A stretch of 46,952 nt of DNA from an uncultured Phycisphaeraceae bacterium. GTDB lineage: Bacteria > Planctomycetota > Phycisphaerae > Phycisphaerales > UBA1924. Shown in pieces: positions 24,133 to 31,750 of this stretch (position 1 is the first letter of the stretch; the number at the start of each line of letters is the position of its first letter). The position numbers and the translations under genes are program-made. The stretch lies in assembly GCA_937899905.1 (NCBI GenBank), contig CALCCF010000039.1:1-46952 (forward strand), read 5' to 3'. The notes beneath the pieces were generated by a model. That model did no database searches. It was not told where the DNA came from and saw only the letters and a list, made by a program, of their open reading frames with translations.

Positions 24133-24498
24133 TCAGGTCGAAGCCCTTCTGCGTGCGTTGTTGCCGTTCAGCGGCGTGCGCGGTGCGCGTTCGCTGGCGG
24201 CCTGTCCGTTGTCCGTGGTTGGTGTGGCCGCACCGTTGATGCGCCCGGCTGGGCTGAGCCCCGCCTTGCGTCCGGGCCTGATCGCCGAATTGAGGGCGTT
24301 GAACTCCGTGCCCTGGGTCTCGGCGGCCTTGCGGTTCTCGGCCTTGATGGCGTCGTACACCTCCTTGCGGTGTACGGCTACTTGTGGTGGGGCGTTGATC
24401 CCGAGTCGGACCTTGTCGCCCCGGATATCGACGATGGTGATTTCCACCGCATCGCCGATCATGATCGTTTCGTCGCGTTGCCTTGACAGCACCAGCAT
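24133..24498 (-). CDS. csrA: Carbon storage regulator CsrA with long C-terminal extension (121 aa)
   Basis: CsrA is a dimeric RNA-binding protein that blocks translation by covering GGA-containing ribosome sites. The core is complete: [31 protein letters not shown] and [10 protein letters not shown], including R44, needed for RNA binding in characterised homologues. Beyond residue 60 there is a tail of about 60 residues, low-complexity and ending in the basic sequence NNARRRAST, twice the family's usual length. It sits between fliW and the flagellins, the arrangement in which FliW sequesters CsrA until flagellin is plentiful. Its own leader carries three ACGGA motifs. Confidence 0.96.
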   Translation of the reverse strand: MLVLSRQRDETIMIGDAVEITIVDIRGDKVRLGINAPPQVAVHRKEVYDAIKAENRKAAETQGTEFNALNSAIRPGRKAGLSPAGRINGAATPTTDNGQAASERAPRTPLNGNNARRRAST

Positions 24499-24560
24499 CC
24501 GTGCGCTCCGTGAAACCCCCGCGGGGGTCGCCCTTGTGGCTGTGTCCGTTCATCGCCACA
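24498..24560 (-). promoter_or_regulatory. csrA leader with three ACGGA motifs and two hairpins
   Basis: ACGGA lies at 24545-24549 in the loop of a perfect TGTGGC/GCCACA hairpin (24535-24560), at 24507-24511 in the ribosome site, and at 24498-24502 overlapping the ATG. A 14-bp palindrome ACCCCCGCGGGGGT (24515-24528) lies between. This suggests CsrA autoregulation. Confidence 0.55.
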
Positions 24561-24565
24561 TGCGG

Positions 24566-25015
24566 TCAGGCCGTCGCGGCCTGCTTCTCCTCGATGCCGA
24601 CCTGCATCAGCGTGTGGCGTGTGGACCACCGCTTGTCGGCGAGCACGAGTTGCTGTCCAGACAGGTTGAGCGTGTTGATGAGCAAAGGGCCCTGGAGGTT
24701 GGCGGTGAGCATCTCGCCGACCTTGTTCACGATCACGAAGACCTGGGCGTCCTCGATCTTGTCGATGTTCAGGCTCTCGGCCTGCTCGGCGCGGATCGGC
24801 ACTTCGTAATCCTTGAAGAAGCGCGCCGGATCGGTCACGACGAAGGCGAGCGCGGGTTCATCGAGGGATTGGAGCCAGAAGAAGCAGGCCTCGTCCCCGG
24901 GCTCGAGCAGGCAGTATCGCCTGTGGTCTGGGAAGCCCAGCAGGCCCTGGGGAAAGGTGATGACCTTGTCGTCGGCGATATCCACCACGCCGAATCTGGT
25001 CGTCTTGACTTGCAT
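24566..25015 (-). CDS. fliW: Flagellar assembly factor FliW (149 aa)
   Basis: FliW binds either flagellin or CsrA; when flagellin is exported, freed FliW traps CsrA and relieves repression of flagellin translation. Family marks: MQVKTTRFGVVDIADDKVIT, FPQGLLGFPDHRRYCLLEP, FFWLQSLDEPALAFVVTDP, and the C-terminal PLLINTLNLSGQQLVLADKR. The length is normal. GGAGG lies eight bases before the ATG, preceded by a GGGC-GAAA-GCCC hairpin at 25032-25045. The stop is 67 bases before csrA. Confidence 0.96.
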   Translation of the reverse strand: MQVKTTRFGVVDIADDKVITFPQGLLGFPDHRRYCLLEPGDEACFFWLQSLDEPALAFVVTDPARFFKDYEVPIRAEQAESLNIDKIEDAQVFVIVNKVGEMLTANLQGPLLINTLNLSGQQLVLADKRWSTRHTLMQVGIEEKQAATA

Positions 25016-25031
25016 GCCGTAATCCTCCGGC

Positions 25032-25045
25032 CGGGCTTTCGCCCG
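25032..25045 (-). other. GNRA-loop hairpin just before the fliW ribosome site
   Basis: CGGGC pairs with GCCCG around a GAAA tetraloop in the fliW leader, ending five bases before GGAGG. It contains no ACGGA. It might affect initiation or mark an RNA processing point between flgL and fliW; no evidence decides this. Confidence 0.4.
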
Positions 25046-25132
25046 CGTGTGTCCCGTATGTGAACCCTGTGTGCGAATCTTCGAGTCTGAGTCGTTGGGT
25101 ATGAGTCGTTGAATCCGATCACCCCAGGGCGC

Positions 25133-27181
25133 TTACCCCAGGAAGTCGAGCAGTGATTGCTGGCGGCTGGTCGCGGTGACCTGGAGAGCCGCCTGGAGCT
25201 GGACCTGCAGCTGGCTGAGTTGGACGGCCGCTTCGGCGAAGTCGGTGTCCTGGAGCTGGCTGCGTGTTGCCTCGTCTAGAAGCACGATGTCCTCCCGCAG
25301 ATCGGCGGCGTCTTGCACACGCTGTGCGTTGCCGCCCACGATGGCCCGGGTTTGTGCGATCTCGCTCAGCCGGGCTTCCACTCCCTCCCCCGCAAAGCCG
25401 ATGCCAGTTTCGTCGTCGTTGAGGAGCGCTTGGCGCAGATCCAGCAGATCGCTGAAGATATTGCGCACGCGCACCTGCGCGACGTCCTCACCGATGATCG
25501 TGCCGCCGGCGGGGTCGAAGGTGGACTCGCTGAGCCCAAGGTCTCGCAGCGCCGGCGAAGAGTTGAGTTGCTCGACCTGCATGATGCCGCCGACCGCGCC
25601 GCCTTGCTGGAGGCTCAGCCCGCCGGGCCCGAACTCGACGACACCAGATCGGAACTCGCCGGGCACATCGATGCCCGCGTCGGCCGCCGCTTGGTTGATG
25701 CGCGTCGCGATTGCCGCGGTAGTGGTCAGGTCCTCGGGTCGCAGATCGACGTCGAAGGTTCGGCCGTCTCCAAGCGTGATGCGAAAGTCGGTGTTGCGGT
25801 CGGTGGTGACCTCGCCGGTGACAGGGTCGGCCTGGCCGTCGACGATGCGTACGCCACGGCCGTCGTTGAGGCTCTCGACCGGTGTTTCGGCGGCAAAGCT
25901 GCGGATGCCGAGCCGCTGGGCGGTCTGGAAGTTGCCCTGGACTTCCTCGACGCTCAGACCGTTGCCGACGGCGACGGCGAGATCGCTGATGAGGTCGATC
26001 GTTCCCGTTTCGGGATCGAGCTCGACGCGAACGGCCAGGCCGGTGGCCTCGACGGCGTTGCGTACGTCTTGCAGCGTTTCAGCCTGGCTGAGATCGACGA
26101 GCTCGGTCTGGCCACCGTTTCGGATGCGGATCTGGCCCAACGGGAGGTCGTCCATGTCGGCGATGGGGCTGAGCCAGGAAAGCCGGGGGTTGAGGTCGGC
26201 ACCATCGCCGTTCGTGGCGGTGAACCCGGCAACGTCGGCCAGGCCGAGGTCTGTTGCGGTGGTGCCCTGGGCGATGTCGGCGATGGTGAGGCCGGGGATC
26301 GGACCGTCCTGATCGGCCGCGAGCAGGTCGATGCGCAGGGACCGCGCCTCGAAGCGCACGCCCTGCGGGCCGAGATATGTCCGCTCGGTCCGGTCTTCGA
26401 TGCGTCGGATGCCAGCCTCGATGGCGTCGGCGATGTCGCCGGCGGTGTCGGAGCCAGAAAGGCTGACGGTTTCGGTCTCGCCGTCGATGTTGAGCAAGAG
26501 ATCGCCCAGCTCGATGCCCTGGCCGCGGGCGCCGCGGAGGTCGGAAATCGGCGTGTCATCGGTCACGGGCGGGCGGATCTCGGCGAATCCGCGCACGCGG
26601 GCCGATGTGCCGCCGAGCGGGCTGCCCGGACCGAGCGTGAGTGGGACGTCGACGCCCGGGCCGAGGTCGATGCGTAGGCCTCCGCCATCGGCGCCGAAGC
26701 TGTACCCGCCGAGCATCTCGGTGACGGGCTGGATGCTCGGGCTATCGCCGCCGAACATGTGGCCGACGTTGCTCTTGCGGTTCGCGGCCTCGAACGCCTT
26801 GGCGATCAGGCTGTCGACGGTGACGGAGGCCGCGGCGCGGTCGTCGGCATTAAACGTGGAGTTGATGTACTCGAGCGCGATGCTCTTGGCCTGTAGCGCC
26901 GCGTCCTGGGCGTCGCCGAGTGCTCCATCGAGCGAGTCAAGCGCGGTGGTGGCGGTGTTGAAGTTGCGGAGCCACTGGCCGGAGCGCTCGAGTGACTGAT
27001 TGATCGTGGATATGGCCGATGCGCGAACGGGATCGTCGCTGACACGGTTGATATCTCGGCCGGTGGCCAGGCGGTTCTGGACCTCGAACAGCGAGACATT
27101 GCCGCGGTTGATGCGGTCGAGCTGGACCTGTGCCAAGAAGAGATTGGGTGCTCTGGAGAGTCCGGCTGGGATGCTGGTCAT
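25133..27181 (-). CDS. flgL: Flagellar hook-associated protein FlgL (682 aa, long form)
   Basis: FlgL is the second hook-filament junction protein. The flagellin-like ends are clear: NLFLAQVQLDRINRGNVSLF, NRLATGRDINRVSDDPVRAS at the N-terminus and LQDTDFAEAAVQLSQLQVQL...SRQQSLLDFLG at the C-terminus. The chain is about twice the usual 300-400 residues: residues about 150-580 form an expanded beta-rich middle with at least two repeat-like units (ETETVSLSGSDTAGDIADAI; GQTELVDLSQAETLQDVRNA) that look like flagellin IN-type modules. AAGGAG lies eight bases before the ATG. It follows flgK after 43 bases. Confidence 0.94.
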   Translation of the reverse strand: MTSIPAGLSRAPNLFLAQVQLDRINRGNVSLFEVQNRLATGRDINRVSDDPVRASAISTINQSLERSGQWLRNFNTATTALDSLDGALGDAQDAALQAKSIALEYINSTFNADDRAAASVTVDSLIAKAFEAANRKSNVGHMFGGDSPSIQPVTEMLGGYSFGADGGGLRIDLGPGVDVPLTLGPGSPLGGTSARVRGFAEIRPPVTDDTPISDLRGARGQGIELGDLLLNIDGETETVSLSGSDTAGDIADAIEAGIRRIEDRTERTYLGPQGVRFEARSLRIDLLAADQDGPIPGLTIADIAQGTTATDLGLADVAGFTATNGDGADLNPRLSWLSPIADMDDLPLGQIRIRNGGQTELVDLSQAETLQDVRNAVEATGLAVRVELDPETGTIDLISDLAVAVGNGLSVEEVQGNFQTAQRLGIRSFAAETPVESLNDGRGVRIVDGQADPVTGEVTTDRNTDFRITLGDGRTFDVDLRPEDLTTTAAIATRINQAAADAGIDVPGEFRSGVVEFGPGGLSLQQGGAVGGIMQVEQLNSSPALRDLGLSESTFDPAGGTIIGEDVAQVRVRNIFSDLLDLRQALLNDDETGIGFAGEGVEARLSEIAQTRAIVGGNAQRVQDAADLREDIVLLDEATRSQLQDTDFAEAAVQLSQLQVQLQAALQVTATSRQQSLLDFLG

Positions 27182-27224
27182 GTCGTGGTCTCCTTCGGCC
27201 AGGCTGGTCTCGACGCGGGACGGC

Positions 27225-28964
27225 TTAGAAGATGGCCAGGAGTTCCTGCTGGAGCTGGTCGACGGTGGCGATGAACCGGGCGGCGCCCTGGTAGGCCTGC
27301 TGGTATGTCACGAGGTTGATCGCTTCCTCGTCGAGGCTGACTCCGCTGACGGCGGCGCGCTGGGCCTCGATCGATTCGCGGACGACGGCGGAGGCCTCGG
27401 CGTTCGTGATCGCGGCGTCGGTCTGCGCGCCGATGTTGCCGGCGACGGAGGTCCAGAACGTGTTGAAGCCGCGACCGCCCAGGGCCTCGAAGCCGAGGTC
27501 TTGCAGGTTGGCCATATCGAGTGCGGCGGCGTTCTCGCGGAACTCACCGTCAACGCCGATGCGGCCGACCTGAAGCAGGCTGGGGTCGGCCGCCAGGTCG
27601 GCGCGGACGGCGATGTCGTCGGCGCTCGAGCCCTCGAAGAACGCGTTCATGCCGATGGCGCCGAGCAGGCCGCTGGAATCCTCGCTGAAGGAGAAGCTCG
27701 CACCGCCCTCGCCGCGGACGCGGAGGCGGCCGTCGGGCGTGAAGTCGGCGTTCAGCCCTTCAACCGAGTCGAGCGCCTGGCGGATGGCTTCGAGCGAGGT
27801 GTCGTTGAGCGTGCCGGCGCTGCCGTCGTCGGCGAGGCCGTCGAGGTCGACGGTGATGCGCGTGGCCTCGTTGGTGGTCGATCCCGGCGCCTGCACGTGC
27901 ACCAGGAATGAGCCGTTGGTGATCTCGAAGGGCAGGTCGGCCGTGCTGGGGTTGGTGGGGCTGTTGATGGGCAGAAGGCGATCGTCGGGCGGCATGCGCA
28001 GCTGGCTGGTCGCCTCGCGGAGGCCGTCGGGACCCGTAGCGGTCGCATGGATCTTGTTGGCTTGGAAGATGAGCTCGGCGGCGAGCTGATCCAGTTGATC
28101 GATGGTGCCACCGACGGCGTTGTCGCGGGCGGCGATCAGCGCGCCGCCCTGGCCCGAGCGTACCGGCAGCTGCGTGCCATCGGCGCGGACTCGCAGGGCG
28201 ATCTCGACGCGGCCGTCGACCGATTGGCGGTTGAGTTCGATGCCACGACTCTGGCCGGCGAGGACCATCGGCGTGCTGCCGACATAGATGTCGGTGGCCC
28301 CCGAGGCGCGCTCGACGGTGTCGATGTCGATCAGGCCGGCGAGCTCTTCGAGCACCCGGTCTCGCTGGTCTTGCAGGCTCGCGGTGTCGCCGCCGGCGAC
28401 CTGGGCGCGGGTGACGTTCTGGTTGATGGACGCGACCTGCTCGAGCAGGTCGTCGACGCGGGGCACGAGGTCGTCCAGCAGGGCCTCGGTTTGCACGCGC
28501 TGCTGCACGAGGTCGTCGCGCATGCGTTGGATCGAGCTGACCAGCGTCTGCGCCTGTTGGACAACGACGCCGTCGTTGGCGACGAGCGTGGAGCGATCGC
28601 TCCAGGCGCCGAAGAAGCTGGTCAGTTGCGTGGTCAGCCCGGTGTCCGAGAGCTCGCCGAGGGTTGCCTCCAGGTTGCTGAGCGACTGGAGCGTCTGGTT
28701 GGCCTCGCGCTCGCGTGCGATCTGTCCGCGCAGTCGCGCGACCACGGCCTCGTCGATGACGCGCGAGAGCGACTCGGGGCCTACCCCATTGCCCGGCTGG
28801 AAACGCGCGGACGGATCGGCGCTCTCCAGCGGGCTGAGCAGGAGCGATCGCCGGGCGTATCCGGGCGTGGCGACGTTGGCCATGTTGTTGCCGGTGACCT
28901 GCACGCCGAGCTGGCTGGCGGTCAAGGCAGACTGGCCGATGCGGAGAGCGCTGGTCAGGCCCAT
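27225..28964 (-). CDS. flgK: Flagellar hook-associated protein FlgK (579 aa)
   Basis: FlgK is the first hook-filament junction protein. The N-terminus carries the rod/hook signature ALTASQLGVQVTGNNMANVA followed by TPGYARRSLLL; FlgK-specific helices follow (LSNLEATLGELSDTGLTTQL, SFFGAWSD, DDLVPRVDDLLEQVASINQN). The C-terminus has the typical SGVSLDEEAINLVTYQQAYQ and QLQQELLAIF. The length fits the family. AAGGAG lies six bases before the ATG. It lies between the FlgN-like chaperone and FlgL, both expected partners. Confidence 0.96.
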   Translation of the reverse strand: MGLTSALRIGQSALTASQLGVQVTGNNMANVATPGYARRSLLLSPLESADPSARFQPGNGVGPESLSRVIDEAVVARLRGQIAREREANQTLQSLSNLEATLGELSDTGLTTQLTSFFGAWSDRSTLVANDGVVVQQAQTLVSSIQRMRDDLVQQRVQTEALLDDLVPRVDDLLEQVASINQNVTRAQVAGGDTASLQDQRDRVLEELAGLIDIDTVERASGATDIYVGSTPMVLAGQSRGIELNRQSVDGRVEIALRVRADGTQLPVRSGQGGALIAARDNAVGGTIDQLDQLAAELIFQANKIHATATGPDGLREATSQLRMPPDDRLLPINSPTNPSTADLPFEITNGSFLVHVQAPGSTTNEATRITVDLDGLADDGSAGTLNDTSLEAIRQALDSVEGLNADFTPDGRLRVRGEGGASFSFSEDSSGLLGAIGMNAFFEGSSADDIAVRADLAADPSLLQVGRIGVDGEFRENAAALDMANLQDLGFEALGGRGFNTFWTSVAGNIGAQTDAAITNAEASAVVRESIEAQRAAVSGVSLDEEAINLVTYQQAYQGAARFIATVDQLQQELLAIF

Positions 28965-28991
28965 GGCTGGCTCCTTGCGTGTGTCGTGTGC

Positions 28992-29504
28992 TCAGGAGAC
29001 AAGGTCGACCCCCCGTGGCGACTGGCCGGTCGCGAGCGAACCGGAGGCGGCGTATAGACCGGCATGGTTGAGCTTGGCCATGACCTGGCGGGCAAGGCCG
29101 TCGAGGTGGGCCATGACGCCGGCGGCGGCGGTATGGACGACGCGTTGCTCGCGCTGGCAGGCGAGTATGGCGTGGCGTGCCGCGTCCGCGGCGTCGCGCA
29201 ACGCATCGCCACGATTCGTGTCGTGTGCGGAGAGCGCCTTGGTGATGTCCGAGAGCGACGCCGAGCCCGGCAGGCCGAGCGTCTGGGCCAGCGCGGTGGC
29301 GTGCTGGCGGCGCGCGAGTTCGGCATCGGCGAGCGCGCGGCCTGCGTCGCGTTGCTGTGCGGTGATACCGGCGACGGCTTCGGTCGCCATCATGCCGATG
29401 GCCTTGCGTTGCTCACGGGCGAGCGTGCCGAGGCTGGTGTTCGCTTCGGCGATGTCTGTAAGTGCGGCGGTGAGGCCGTCGGCGGCGGAGTTGCGCTCGG
29501 TCAT
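28992..29504 (-). CDS. flgN: FlgN-like flagellar export chaperone (170 aa)
   Basis: The protein is almost entirely helical and Ala/Gln-rich (ALTDIAEANTSLGTLAREQR, GITAQQRDAGRALADAELAR), with a C-terminal GLYAASGSLATG resembling the YxxxG end of FlgN proteins, which escort FlgK and FlgL to the export gate. Sequence identity in this family is low, so the call rests mainly on length, composition and position directly before flgK. Its ATG overlaps the stop of the preceding gene by four bases, indicating coupling. GGGAG is present upstream. Confidence 0.7.
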   Translation of the reverse strand: MTERNSAADGLTAALTDIAEANTSLGTLAREQRKAIGMMATEAVAGITAQQRDAGRALADAELARRQHATALAQTLGLPGSASLSDITKALSAHDTNRGDALRDAADAARHAILACQREQRVVHTAAAGVMAHLDGLARQVMAKLNHAGLYAASGSLATGQSPRGVDLVS

Positions 29505-29920
29505 GCCAGCACTCCCTGGGTACGAGTCGCGGTCGCTTGGGCCGAAACGGTTCGGCCCGATCCGGCGGATCGCATGGCCTCGAGCTGTGCGCTGCGTTCG
29601 GAGAGATCGGACTCGATGCGTTCGACAAGCGGGAAGCTCGACGCGCGGACGATCTGCTTGCTAAGGACCTGGTCCATGAGCTCGCCGAACTGACGCTCGG
29701 CTGGCCCGGGTGCGAAGGGCTCTGCCGCGTTGTTGGTCTCGCGGAGCTGTGCCAGCAGCGGCTGGACGAAGGCCATAGAAACGAAGTCCTCCGCGGCCTT
29801 GCGTGCGGACGCCGTGCTCGGGTCTCGCCCCTGATCTCGCGCGATGACCGAAGAGAAGTCCCGCTGGCGCTGGAGCATGGTCGGCGATGCGAGGCTGGTT
29901 GTGGTGGCGATGGCGTTCAC
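29501..29920 (-). CDS. flgJ: FlgJ-like rod-binding protein without muramidase domain (139 aa)
   Basis: The core matches the N-terminal rod-binding domain of FlgJ, which caps the growing rod: KAAEDFVSMAFVQPLLAQLR, AERQFGELMDQVLSKQIVRA. The peptidoglycan hydrolase domain of enterobacterial FlgJ is absent, as in many other phyla, so another enzyme must open the wall. The start is a GTG at 29920 with GAGGAG about ten bases upstream. It begins four bases after flgI and overlaps the flgN-like gene by four bases at its end. Confidence 0.85.
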   Translation of the reverse strand: MNAIATTTSLASPTMLQRQRDFSSVIARDQGRDPSTASARKAAEDFVSMAFVQPLLAQLRETNNAAEPFAPGPAERQFGELMDQVLSKQIVRASSFPLVERIESDLSERSAQLEAMRSAGSGRTVSAQATATRTQGVLA

Positions 29921-29924
29921 TTGC

Positions 29925-31058
29925 CTATTGCTCCTCGATGAAGTCGGCGTGGAGCGAGCCGGTCTTGTGCATCATGGCGAGTAAGTCGATCTGGTCTCGT
30001 ACAGGCACGTCGAGCGCGCGCAAGGCGGCCAGCAGATCGCTGAGCTTGGCTTGCTCGCTGGCGGAGACGGTGGAGGCGATGTCTGCCCAGCGTTCTTGGG
30101 TCGTGACGGGGTTCTCTGGCGTCGCGGGCAGTGCCGGCTGCGTTACGGTGAACTGCAGTCGCTCGTGGGAGACGCCCACCGGGCTGATGTCGACATCGGC
30201 CGTCGCGACGATGGCGCCGGTACGCCGATTCACGATCACGCGTGCGGGGAGGCTGAGCAGGTCGGGGTCTCGCACGCGGCGCGAGAGGATGAACTTGACG
30301 AACGCGACCATCGAGCCGCGGTCGGCCTCGGGTACGGTGATGCGCACGATTCGATCGTCGAGCGCCTCGGCGACGGGTGGCAGGTCGGGCTGGTCGGTGT
30401 TGTAGTACGCCTCGTTCAGCGTGGATGCGACAAGGTCGGTGGCGGCGTGTCCGGCGTAGCGCGTGCGAACTTTGAGCTCGAATACCGGGCCGACGTCCTG
30501 GGTGATGATGTCGCGTACGAGCTCGAGCCCGCCGGGCACGCGCCCGACCTGTGGCGAGGTGGCGTCATCGATGACGACGGCGCCCTCGGCGAACGCGTGC
30601 ACGCCGTCCCCGGGCAGGTGGCCGCGGATGGGCGCGATGAGCAGGCGGCCGCCCTCAAGGCTCGAGGCGGCGAGGGCGGGTGTGATTTGTGCGTCGAAGC
30701 GGTCACCGACGCGCCCGCCGGTATTCGGAATCTCGGCGGTGACCCAGACGAGTGCGGCGCTACGAGACTGTTCGAGCTGGGCGGGATCGCTGATCGGGAT
30801 GCCCTGGTTGCGCAGGGCGGCGACAAGCGGCTCGGTCGTAGCGCTGAGGCCGGCTTCGTCGCCGGTGCCATTGAGGCCCGTAACCAGGCCGACGCCGATG
30901 AGGCGGGAAGTCGTCGCGTTGGCGAAGTCGACCATCTCACGGATGTCGAGCTCGGCTCGGCGTTGCAGACCCCGGCCGGTCGAGCCGTCGAACACCTGCG
31001 CGAGCGCAGGCGAGGCAAGCAGTATGAGGCACAGGATGGCGAGTGTAGTCGATCGCAT
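29925..31058 (-). CDS. flgI: Flagellar P-ring protein FlgI (377 aa)
   Basis: FlgI forms the periplasmic P ring around the rod in the peptidoglycan layer. Signal peptide: MRSTTLAILCLILLASPALA. Family motifs follow: ELDIREMVDFANATTSRLIG, GVGLVTGLNGTGDE, a body with TAEIPNTGGRVGDRFDAQI and GGRLLIAPIRG, VIVNRRTGAIVATADVDISP, and at the end SDLLAALRALDVPVRDQIDL. The length is typical. ATG at 31058 is chosen because it starts the signal peptide; a longer frame is possible but has no signal. It starts 23 bases after flgH. Confidence 0.97.
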   Translation of the reverse strand: MRSTTLAILCLILLASPALAQVFDGSTGRGLQRRAELDIREMVDFANATTSRLIGVGLVTGLNGTGDEAGLSATTEPLVAALRNQGIPISDPAQLEQSRSAALVWVTAEIPNTGGRVGDRFDAQITPALAASSLEGGRLLIAPIRGHLPGDGVHAFAEGAVVIDDATSPQVGRVPGGLELVRDIITQDVGPVFELKVRTRYAGHAATDLVASTLNEAYYNTDQPDLPPVAEALDDRIVRITVPEADRGSMVAFVKFILSRRVRDPDLLSLPARVIVNRRTGAIVATADVDISPVGVSHERLQFTVTQPALPATPENPVTTQERWADIASTVSASEQAKLSDLLAALRALDVPVRDQIDLLAMMHKTGSLHADFIEEQ

Positions 31059-31081
31059 GGTGTTCTGGTGCTTGCTCTGGA

Positions 31082-31750
31082 CTAGAAGGGCAGGAGCCAT
31101 TCGACGAAGCGCGTCAGCGGGCCCTTGGTTGCGGCTTCACTGACGTCGCCGGTGTGCTCGACGATGAGCCTTAGGTCGGCGAGCTGGTTGCTCTGGATGG
31201 TGTTCTGCTCGGTCACGTCCTCGGTGCGGCACATGCCGCTGAGGATGAACGTCTTGGTTTCCTCGTCGGTGGAGGTGAAGCGCCGTGCCTCGAGCACGAG
31301 GACGCCGTTGGGCTTCACATCGATGACGGTGGCGGTGATGCGATCGATGATGCGATCGGTGCGCTCGTATTCGCCCTCGCCGGAGAATTCGCGCTCGGCG
31401 GCGTACCGCAGCAGTTCGAGGTCGCTGATGCTGCTGTTTTCGAGCCGCAGGTCGAGGAGTTCCTCGATGCTCAGTGTGGCGCCGAGCGTCGCGGAGCCGT
31501 CGGCTTCCTTCGTGGTCTCGAGCGTTTGCTCGGACTCTTGGGTGGAGCTCTCGTTGACGATGATCGTGATCAGGTCGTGGCGTTGGTAGGTGCGCGGCTC
31601 GGGCGGGCGTACGGCGAAGAGTGAGACGCCATAGAGGGTTTCGGCCGGGTCGGCGTCGGTGGGGGCCGGGTTGGGCTGGCGCGAGAGCTGGGCGTGCGCG
31701 GGCACGATGAGCAGTGTGAAGGCCGTAGCGATCGCGAAGAGGGTCTTCAT
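31082..31750 (-). CDS. flgH: Flagellar L-ring protein FlgH, without a lipobox cysteine (222 aa)
   Basis: FlgH forms the outer-membrane L ring. Family marks: LYGVSLFAVRPPEPRTYQRH, HDLITIIVNESSTQESEQTL, a helix around LLDLRLENSSISDLELLRYA, ERTDRIIDRITATVIDVKPN, LVLEARRF, and the C-terminal TIQSNQLADLRLIVEHTGDV. Known FlgH proteins are lipoproteins with Cys at position +1; here the signal peptide reads TAFTLLIVPAHAQLS with no cysteine, so cleavage by signal peptidase I is expected. ATG at 31750 overlaps the flgA stop by four bases. Confidence 0.93.
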   Translation of the reverse strand: MKTLFAIATAFTLLIVPAHAQLSRQPNPAPTDADPAETLYGVSLFAVRPPEPRTYQRHDLITIIVNESSTQESEQTLETTKEADGSATLGATLSIEELLDLRLENSSISDLELLRYAAEREFSGEGEYERTDRIIDRITATVIDVKPNGVLVLEARRFTSTDEETKTFILSGMCRTEDVTEQNTIQSNQLADLRLIVEHTGDVSEAATKGPLTRFVEWLLPF

